From Microscillaceae bacterium (GTDB taxonomy: Bacteria > Bacteroidota > Bacteroidia > Cytophagales > Microscillaceae), in contig DMHB01000074.1 in assembly GCA_003449595.1 (NCBI GenBank), positions 1 through 5,905 on the forward strand: a stretch of DNA of 5,905 nt, in the 5' to 3' direction. Shown piece after piece: positions 1 through 5,905 of the stretch; position 1 is the first letter of the stretch; each line of letters starts with the position of its first letter. The notes beneath the pieces were generated by a model. It did not search any database, was not told where the DNA came from, and saw nothing but the letters and a program-made list of their open reading frames with translations. A program made the position numbers and the translations under genes.

Positions 1-3000
1 ACGTGGACTTTGCAACACATCGTAGAACAGTGTATGCAAAGCTACGAGCTGTCGTTGGGCAATACGGCGCTGCTGAAAAATACACCCATCGAAGATTGGG
101 ACGGTATTTTAATACCCGGTACGCTTGTCGAGCGCCAAATGCGTCCCACGTTGTACGACTTTTTGGCTCACCGCGCCATCGCTTTTTACAGCAATTCGGA
201 GTCGAGCCTTACCAAGCCTGCCAAGACTTTTGTGGTCGATAAGGTAGAATACTTTGCTGCCGCTGAAACTTTTGCTACACTACAACTTCAGTCGGACGAT
301 GCCCTTTCGTTCGATTTCAAAGCCTTGCAACTATGGCAGGCCATCACGCAATTTCATCTGGAAAGAGGCAACCGCCTTGCTTTGGCAGACTTAGAGACGA
401 AAAGGGTGGCTTTTGTGTATAACAAAACGGTGCTGCCGCAAAAAGACGAACTGTATGTGCAAACCTTGCAGCGCCTCAGCGAGCAATACGCCGATTTGGA
501 AGACGGCGGCGGCAGGGCTTTGTTGGCTTTGGCCAATTATTACAACAACACCGGCGAGCAATTCAACCCTTTGCAGTCGGATGCCCATCAGTGGGACAAA
601 AAAACAGCCTTGACCTATTGCACTACCGTCCTCACGCGCTTTCCGAACACAAACTTGGCCATCGACACAGAAATTTTGCGATCTGCCATTCTTGCAAAAG
701 TTTGTTCGTTTGCAGTCGAGCAAATCAACCTGCCCAATCAGCCGCTGCTGATGTCGCTTCGTTACCGGAACGTGGGCAAAATGTATTTCAGGGTGGTCAA
801 AGTTAGCCGCCAAGACCTGAAAAACGAGATTTTTAAAGACTACTACGAGCAAGAAAAAACCATCAGACGCATCCTCAGCAAGCCCACCGTAGAAGAGTGG
901 AGCATCGACCTGCCCGACGACCAAGACTACCAAAGCCACAGCGCGGAGGCCAAAATACCGGCTTTGCCTGTTGGCGAATATATGCTTGTTTCAAGCGCCA
1001 AGGCTGATTTTTCGACAACCGGCAACAACTTTTATTATGGGCATTTCAGCGTTTCGGGGCTTAGTTTCATTCAACGCAACACCGACGAAGGTTCCGACTT
1101 TTACTTGTTGGATCGCAACACCGGTGCGCCGATTGCCAATGCCACTGCCCAAATTTGGATAAGTCAATACAATTACAAATCAGGCAATTATGAAAACAGA
1201 AAAGGGGCTGCTTATAAAACCAACGAAAAGGGCTATTTCAATTATCCAAAGCAAAGGGAATCGGAATACTTTTATGTAGAGTTTGAAACCAAAAACGAAA
1301 CCATCTACTCCATCGACCCTGTGGATTATTATGGTAATTTTTCGGCTGTGTATAATTCTGACGAGGTATTGCTACCCTCCGAAGAAACCGTTTTCTTTGC
1401 CGATAGAGCGATTTACCGTCCCGGGCAGACCTTGTATTTCAAAGGTATTTTGATGGAACACAACTATCAAACCCAAAAATTTACGCTCAAGAAAAACGCC
1501 AAAACGACCGTAACGCTCTACGATGTAAACTACCAAGCAGTCAAAACAGTAGAGTTTACCACCAATGAATTTGGCACATTTACAGGCGAGTTCAAACTAC
1601 CCAACAGTGGCCTGAATGGGCAAATGTATCTTTCTAATGGAACCGGCGAAGTGTATTTTTCGGTCGAAGACTACAAGCGCCCTAAGTTTGAGGTCAAATT
1701 CAACCCTACTGGGGGCTTGTTCCGCCTCGACGAAGCCCTGACGATGAAAGGCGAAGCCAAAGCCTACTCAGGAGCCAACATCGACGGCGCTACCGTGAAG
1801 TACCGCGTGGTGCGCAAAGCAAGATTTCCTTATTGGTGGTACTGTTGGTATGGCTATTACCCCAATTCGGCGGAGACCGAAATCTTGAATGGCACTACCC
1901 AAACCAACGAAAAGGGCGAGTTTGTGGTCAATTTTACGGCCTTGCCCGACCGCACCGTACCGGTTGCCTCTGACCCGATTTTTACCTACCAAGTATATGC
2001 CGACGTAACCGACATCAACGGCGAAACGCATAGTGCCAACGGCTACATTGCGGTGGGTTACAAAGCCTTGAGTGTATCGATCGATTTGAAAGACAAGCCC
2101 AACTGGGATAAAAATGAAGCGCAGAGTTTTGTGATCAACACAGCCAACCTCAGTGGCAGTTTCGAGCCGGCACAAGGATCGCTCAGCATTTACAAACTGC
2201 AAAATCCCGCCAAGGCTTACCGTAGCCGCGCTTGGTCGCGCCCCGACAAGCACTTATATACACAAGACGAATGGGCGGCGCTGTTTCCAAGCGACCAATA
2301 TGACGATGAAAACAACCATTTCAAGTGGGGCAAAGAGTCGCAGGTATATAGTCAAAACTTCAATACAGCGGTTCAGAAAGAAATCAGCTTGGCGCAAATT
2401 GCCAACTGGCAACCCGGGATGTATATGATCGAAGCCACCGCCCAAGACCCTACCGGACAAGAAGTGCGCGAGGTGGCCTACTTGATGGTTTATGATACAC
2501 AAGCCAACAAACTGCCTTTCCCTACCCTGCAAATCGTCGAAACGCTACACAAAGGTGCTTTAGAACCGGGACAAGTAGCCCGCTTCTTGACGGGTAGCTC
2601 TGCAGCAGTGAATATGCTCTTTGAAGTTGAAAAAAATGGTAATTTCATCGAACAGCGATGGATACCTGCCAACGAAGCCCAACAAATACTTTCGGTCAAC
2701 ATCCAAGAGGCGCATCGGGGCAATTTGGCAGCCTACTTCGCTTATGTATGGCAAAACCGCCTGTATAACCACACCGAAATCATTGAAGTAAGCCATTCCG
2801 ACAAGTTGCTCGACATTAGTTTTGAAACCTTTCGCGACAAGCTCCAACCCGGCGAAGAAGAAGAATGGCGCATCAAAATAACCGGCAAAGACAAAGAAAA
2901 AGCCAGTGCCGAACTGGTGGCCGCGCTTTACGATGCTTCGTTGGATACCTTCCGCCCCAATGCTTGGAATTTCAATATTCTTAGTTATTCCTATGCCAAT

Positions 3001-5754
3001 TACGGATGGTCGGCGAACAATAGTTTTGGCAACAACAGCTCACTTTACAATGCCGATTTCGGATGGAATCCTGCGCCGCCTTTGTCAGTTTATCGTGGTT
3101 ACGATGCCTTGAACTATTTTGGGTTGTATTTTCATTCGTACTACAATTACGACTACTATTACGCTGATCAAGAAAGTGTAACAGTTAGCAACTCTGTAGC
3201 CCGTGCAGGGGTAAATCGTCGCTTGCGCGAAGACGCACGCGAAATGAAATCAATGGATAAAGATGTGGCAACTGAAGACGAGAAAAGACTTGCGCCCACA
3301 GTGGCTTTGAAAAAAGAAGAAGCTGCAACCAAATCGGATGGTATCGAAGCCAACGAACAAGTGGTTGGCGGCGAAAGACAAGACTTGGGCGAGGTGCAAG
3401 TGCGTCGCAACTTCAACGAGACGGCGTTTTTCTTGCCCAATCTCCGCACCGACGAAGAAGGCAACATCACGATCAAGTTCAAAATTCCTGAAGCCTTGAC
3501 CCGTTGGAAAATGTTAGGCTTTGCGCATACCGAAGACCTCAAATTTGGCCTCACCTCCAAAGAGTTGATGACGCAGAAAACCCTGATGGTTACGCCCAAT
3601 GCGCCCCGCTTCTTGCGCGAAAGCGACCAAATCACCTTGACTACCAAGGTAACCAACTTGGCCGAAACCGACCTATCGGGTGTAGCACAACTGCTTTTGT
3701 TCAATGCCTTGGACAACCAACCCATCGACAACCTGCTGGGCAATACCCAAGTGCAGCAAGCGTTTTCCGTAGCCAAAGGCCAAAGCATCGCTTTGTCGTG
3801 GGATATTCAAATACCTGCCGGATTGGATGCTGTAACCTACCGCGTGGTAGCCAAAGCGGGTAATTTCAGCGATGGCGAAGAAAGCACCCTGCCGGTATTG
3901 TCCAACTCGATGCTGGTAACCGAGACAATGCCGATGCCGATTCGGGGCAACCAAACCAAGACCTTTACCTTGGACAAGCTCTACGCCAATGCGTCGTCCA
4001 CGTTGCGCCACCAAAGCCTGACACTTGAATTTACCTCCAATCCGGCTTGGTATGCCATTCAAGCGCTGCCTTATTTGATGGAATTTCCACACGAGTGCGC
4101 CGAGCAGGTATTCAGCCGCTTGTATGCCAACAGCATAGCCGCCCACGTGGTGAACGCCAGCCCCAAAATCAAGCAAGTGTTCGACAGCTGGCAAAACGAG
4201 TCGCCCGAGGCATTTTTATCGAATTTGGAGAAAAACGAAGAACTCAAATCGCTTATCTTGCAAGAAACCCCTTGGGTGATGCAAGCGCAAAACGAGCAAT
4301 CGCGCAAGCGCAACGTAGGCGTGTTGTTCGACCTCAACAAGATGGGCAACGAACTAAGCAAGGCCATCGACAAATTGAAGCGCAAGCAAGTAGCCAATGG
4401 TGCTTGGACTTGGTTTGAAGGGATGCCCGAAGACCGCTACATCACGCAGCACATCGTAACGGGCATCGGCCACCTCAAAGTATTGGGCATTTCGATAGCC
4501 TTGGAAGACAACCGCATCCAACAGATGATGCAAGCCGCTGTAGGATACTTAGACCGCAAAATCAAGGACGACTACGACGAACTGAAACGCTTGGAAGCCC
4601 GCAAGGTGCTGAAAATGAGCGATGATAACTTGGGTTATTTTGCCATCCAATATTTGTATGCCCGCAGTTTCTTTATGGACATCAAGTTGCCTAAGAGCAG
4701 CCAAGACGCAGTAGATTATTTCAAAGGACAAGCCAAAAAGTATTGGACGAACAAAAACCTGTATGCCAAAGGGATGTTGGCCTTAGCCATTCACCGCTTC
4801 GGCGAAGACAAAAACACCCCACAAGACATTGTGAAGTCGCTGCGCGAATTTGCCCTTTCGTCCGAAGAAATGGGGATGTATTGGAAGCAAGACTATGGCT
4901 ATTATTGGTACCAAGCGCCCATCGAAACCCAAGCGCTGATGATTGAAGTATTCGACGAAGTGGCACAAGACCGCAAAGTTGTGGATGATCTGCGCACTTG
5001 GTTGCTAAAACAAAAGCAAACCCAAGATTGGAAAACCACCAAAGCCACCGCAGAAGCCTGCTATGCCTTGTTGCTGCGTGGGCAAGATTGGCTGACCTCC
5101 GACAAGTTGGTCGATATCCAAATTGGCAACATCGCCCTGAAACCCTATGCCGAAGACAGCCAAATCAAAGCCGAAGCAGGCACAGGCTACTTCAAAACTG
5201 CTTGGAAAGGTGCAGAAATCAGCAACGAAATGGCCAAAGTAACCATCACCAAAGGCGATGAAGGCGTTTCGTGGGGCGCATTGTACTGGCAGTATTTCGA
5301 GCAGTTAGACAAAATCACCTCAGCCGAAACCCCTTTGAAATTACAAAAGCAGCTGTTTTTGGAGCAAAACACCGACACCGGCCCTGTGATTACGCCCATC
5401 ACCGACCAAACAGTCGTCAAAGTAGGCGATTTGATCAAAGTGCGCGTAGTGTTGCAAGTAGATCGCGAAATGGAATATGTGCATATGAAAGATATGCGGG
5501 CCTCGGGGCTTGAGCCTACAAATGTCATCTCGCAGTACAAATACCAAGACGGCTTGGGCTATTATGAAAGCACCCGCGATGCGGCGACCCATTTCTTCTT
5601 TGGGTACTTGCCCAAGGGTACATTTGTGTTTGAGTATCCGCTTCGGGTGGCGCAGCAAGGCGATTTCTCGAATGGCATCACGACGATTCAGTGTATGTAT
5701 GCCCCTGAGTTCAGCAGCCATTCTCAAGGCGTAAGGCTCAAAGTGGGGAAGTAA
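1..5754 (+). CDS. Alpha-2-macroglobulin family protein (5' truncated by window edge)
   Basis: Large envelope protease-trapping protein; 1917 codons are visible. The frame is open through position 1, so the TTG at 10 is not a credible start. Members of this family normally begin with an export signal, so the true N-terminus probably lies roughly 100-150 residues upstream (inferred). Visible domains, approximate: helical, TPR-like N-terminal region 1-245; MG-type domain 250-345 (IPALPVGEY at 319); beta domain 350-440 (FYLLDRNTG at 367); MG2 461-567 (DRAIYRPGQT, then YKRPKFEV); MG3 577-695 (VTDINGET at 669); further MG 701-835; bait-region domain 841-990 (ALYDASLDTF); tyrosine-rich stretch and charged linker 994-1130; A2M core domain from about 1132 (FFLPNLRTDEEGN); MG8/9-like to about 1335; thioester domain 1337-1700 with CAEQ at 1366-1369; C-terminal segment with WGALYWQYF near 1755 and MG10-like domain 1790-1917 (YAPEFSSHS). 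By family knowledge it neutralises foreign proteases in the periplasm or at the surface. No frameshift or internal stop is seen. Assignment to the family is firm; the biological target is unknown. Confidence 0.96.
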   Translation, partial: TWTLQHIVEQCMQSYELSLGNTALLKNTPIEDWDGILIPGTLVERQMRPTLYDFLAHRAIAFYSNSESSLTKPAKTFVVDKVEYFAAAETFATLQLQSDDALSFDFKALQLWQAITQFHLERGNRLALADLETKRVAFVYNKTVLPQKDELYVQTLQRLSEQYADLEDGGGRALLALANYYNNTGEQFNPLQSDAHQWDKKTALTYCTTVLTRFPNTNLAIDTEILRSAILAKVCSFAVEQINLPNQPLLMSLRYRNVGKMYFRVVKVSRQDLKNEIFKDYYEQEKTIRRILSKPTVEEWSIDLPDDQDYQSHSAEAKIPALPVGEYMLVSSAKADFSTTGNNFYYGHFSVSGLSFIQRNTDEGSDFYLLDRNTGAPIANATAQIWISQYNYKSGNYENRKGAAYKTNEKGYFNYPKQRESEYFYVEFETKNETIYSIDPVDYYGNFSAVYNSDEVLLPSEETVFFADRAIYRPGQTLYFKGILMEHNYQTQKFTLKKNAKTTVTLYDVNYQAVKTVEFTTNEFGTFTGEFKLPNSGLNGQMYLSNGTGEVYFSVEDYKRPKFEVKFNPTGGLFRLDEALTMKGEAKAYSGANIDGATVKYRVVRKARFPYWWYCWYGYYPNSAETEILNGTTQTNEKGEFVVNFTALPDRTVPVASDPIFTYQVYADVTDINGETHSANGYIAVGYKALSVSIDLKDKPNWDKNEAQSFVINTANLSGSFEPAQGSLSIYKLQNPAKAYRSRAWSRPDKHLYTQDEWAALFPSDQYDDENNHFKWGKESQVYSQNFNTAVQKEISLAQIANWQPGMYMIEATAQDPTGQEVREVAYLMVYDTQANKLPFPTLQIVETLHKGALEPGQVARFLTGSSAAVNMLFEVEKNGNFIEQRWIPANEAQQILSVNIQEAHRGNLAAYFAYVWQNRLYNHTEIIEVSHSDKLLDISFETFRDKLQPGEEEEWRIKITGKDKEKASAELVAALYDASLDTFRPNAWNFNILSYSYANYGWSANNSFGNNSSLYNADFGWNPAPPLSVYRGYDALNYFGLYFHSYYNYDYYYADQESVTVSNSVARAGVNRRLREDAREMKSMDKDVATEDEKRLAPTVALKKEEAATKSDGIEANEQVVGGERQDLGEVQVRRNFNETAFFLPNLRTDEEGNITIKFKIPEALTRWKMLGFAHTEDLKFGLTSKELMTQKTLMVTPNAPRFLRESDQITLTTKVTNLAETDLSGVAQLLLFNALDNQPIDNLLGNTQVQQAFSVAKGQSIALSWDIQIPAGLDAVTYRVVAKAGNFSDGEESTLPVLSNSMLVTETMPMPIRGNQTKTFTLDKLYANASSTLRHQSLTLEFTSNPAWYAIQALPYLMEFPHECAEQVFSRLYANSIAAHVVNASPKIKQVFDSWQNESPEAFLSNLEKNEELKSLILQETPWVMQAQNEQSRKRNVGVLFDLNKMGNELSKAIDKLKRKQVANGAWTWFEGMPEDRYITQHIVTGIGHLKVLGISIALEDNRIQQMMQAAVGYLDRKIKDDYDELKRLEARKVLKMSDDNLGYFAIQYLYARSFFMDIKLPKSSQDAVDYFKGQAKKYWTNKNLYAKGMLALAIHRFGEDKNTPQDIVKSLREFALSSEEMGMYWKQDYGYYWYQAPIETQALMIEVFDEVAQDRKVVDDLRTWLLKQKQTQDWKTTKATAEACYALLLRGQDWLTSDKLVDIQIGNIALKPYAEDSQIKAEAGTGYFKTAWKGAEISNEMAKVTITKGDEGVSWGALYWQYFEQLDKITSAETPLKLQKQLFLEQNTDTGPVITPITDQTVVKVGDLIKVRVVLQVDREMEYVHMKDMRASGLEPTNVISQYKYQDGLGYYESTRDAATHFFFGYLPKGTFVFEYPLRVAQQGDFSNGITTIQCMYAPEFSSHSQGVRLKVGK
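2980..3168 (+). other. Tyrosine/asparagine-rich segment preceding the bait linker
   Basis: Residues 994-1056 contain 14 Tyr, 2 Trp and 4 Phe in 63 positions, mixed with Asn, Ser and Gly. The densest part is residues 1043-1054 (7 Tyr in 12, including Y1052-Y1054). It follows the end of the bait-region domain and changes abruptly to the charged, aromatic-poor linker. No known domain is recognised. It could be an extended strand region packing on the MG core, or a low-complexity part of the bait loop. Confidence 0.6.
3169..3390 (+). other. Candidate bait linker of the A2M protein
   Basis: Residues 1057-1130 lie between the bait-region domain and the A2M core domain. The stretch has no recognisable fold pattern and is strongly charged: 13 Lys/Arg (R1068, R1073, R1074, R1076, R1080, K1083, K1087, K1095, R1096, K1104, K1105, K1111, R1126) and about 15 Asp/Glu, with almost no aromatic residues. 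That composition fits an exposed, flexible segment open to many proteases, especially those cutting after basic residues. Its role as the bait is inferred from its position and composition; the exact cleavage sites are unknown. Confidence 0.6.
4096..4107 (+). other. Thioester motif CAEQ of the A2M protein
   Basis: Codons 1366-1369 read Cys-Ala-Glu-Gln within the context FPHECAEQVFSRLYANS. In the A2M/complement family the Cys and Gln of a C-x-E-Q motif form an internal beta-cysteinyl-gamma-glutamyl thioester that attaches covalently to the trapped protease. Both partner residues are present here, so the protein is predicted to be of the thioester-active type, unlike family members that have lost the Cys. 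The motif sits near the start of an alpha-helical domain, as expected for the thioester domain. Bond formation itself cannot be read from sequence. Confidence 0.9.
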
Positions 5755-5764
5755 AAATCAACAC

Positions 5765-5806
5765 AAGCCCCGAGGCATCCCAAAGGATACAATCGGGGCT
5801 TTTTTC
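5765..5806 (+). terminator. Rho-independent terminator after the A2M gene
   Basis: A perfect 9-bp stem pairs AAGCCCCGA (5765-5773) with TCGGGGCTT (5793-5801), and the run TTTTTT (5800-5805) follows directly. The 19-nt interior can itself pair: ATCC (5777-5780) with GGAT (5785-5788) around a CAAA loop, so the whole may fold as one long hairpin with an internal bulge. It starts 10 nt after the A2M stop codon, where a terminator for that gene is expected. Its strand is set by the T-run; on the opposite strand there is only a short A/T tract, so bidirectional action is less likely. Confidence 0.9.
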
Positions 5807-5836
5807 TTATTTTGCTGATAACATCTTGACAAGTAT

Positions 5837-5905
5837 ATGCTCAAATACCTGCTTTACATTATCTTAGTAACCATTGGCTTACACGGTCAAGCGCAAACTA
5901 TTACT
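5837..5905 (+). CDS. N-terminus of an exported protein (3' truncated by window edge)
   Basis: Twenty-three codons are visible from ATG at 5837 to the window end. An in-frame TAA at 5819-5821 rules out an upstream extension, and no other ATG, GTG or TTG lies between it and 5837. The peptide has a lysine at position 3, a hydrophobic core of about a dozen residues (LLYIILVTIGL) and then HGQAQTIT, which fits a signal peptide with signal peptidase I cleavage after GQA. No lipobox cysteine is seen in the visible part, so a soluble periplasmic, outer-membrane or secreted protein is more likely than a lipoprotein. No Shine-Dalgarno sequence is evident, which is common in Bacteroidota. The function cannot be judged from this fragment. 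The gene lies 82 bp after the A2M stop, beyond a terminator, so it probably has its own promoter. Confidence 0.75.
   Translation, partial: MLKYLLYIILVTIGLHGQAQTIT

Noticed and set aside
10..12. TTG as the start codon of the A2M gene
   Set aside because: The frame is open from position 1 (codons for T-W-T precede it), no signal peptide follows, and the family's conserved N-terminal region is already under way; the gene simply runs off the window.
3168..3788. Long antisense open frame of 206 codons, and other minus-strand frames such as 391-939 and 3673-4194
   Set aside because: They lie wholly inside the well-conserved A2M coding frame and their translations show no recognisable family; they look like shadows of codon bias.
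5808..5814. TATTTTG resembling the Bacteroidota -7 element TAnnTTTG
   Set aside because: The spacing inside the motif is one base short and no TTG/TTTG -33 element is present at the right distance, where the terminator stem lies instead.
5826..5831. TTGACA resembling a sigma70 -35 box
   Set aside because: It lies only 5 nt before the ATG at 5837, leaving no room for a -10 box and a transcript start upstream of the gene.
1..5905. A mobile element, CRISPR array, RNA gene or new multi-gene system
   Set aside because: A single continuous A2M frame fills the window, and I saw no direct-repeat array, terminal inverted repeats or tRNA-like fold outside it.

Overview
The window is almost entirely one very large protein-coding gene on the + strand. 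It encodes a bacterial alpha-2-macroglobulin (A2M) family protein that is open at the left edge and ends at 5754. The protein style suggests a member of the Bacteroidota: the long A2M form with an N-terminal helical region, the motifs 'YKRPKFEV' and 'YAPEFSSHS', and a downstream signal peptide ending in 'QAQT'. A cytophagia-like or saprospiria-like lineage is plausible, but the sequence does not settle it. Base composition is fairly balanced and looks even along the gene, with no sign of recent transfer, insertion sequences, CRISPR or RNA genes.

Layout: 1-5754 is the A2M gene, with its N-terminus and promoter outside the window. 5755-5836 is a short intergenic gap of 82 bp holding a clear rho-independent terminator. 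5837-5905 is the beginning of a second + strand gene, of which only 23 codons are visible; these look like a cleavable signal peptide. Residue numbers in this annotation count visible codons, with codon 1 at position 1.

Functionally, the A2M protein should be a cell-envelope protease trap. A protease cuts an exposed bait segment, and the resulting conformational change lets an internal Cys-Gln thioester attach covalently to the attacker. All the parts needed are visible: macroglobulin (MG) domains, a bait-region domain followed by a charged, protease-accessible linker, an intact CAEQ thioester motif in an alpha-helical thioester domain, and a well-conserved C-terminal domain. The next gene encodes an exported protein of unknown function; the strong terminator between them suggests separate transcription. 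I see no evidence of an undescribed system. The most distinctive points are the tyrosine-rich patch next to the bait linker and the makeup of that linker.
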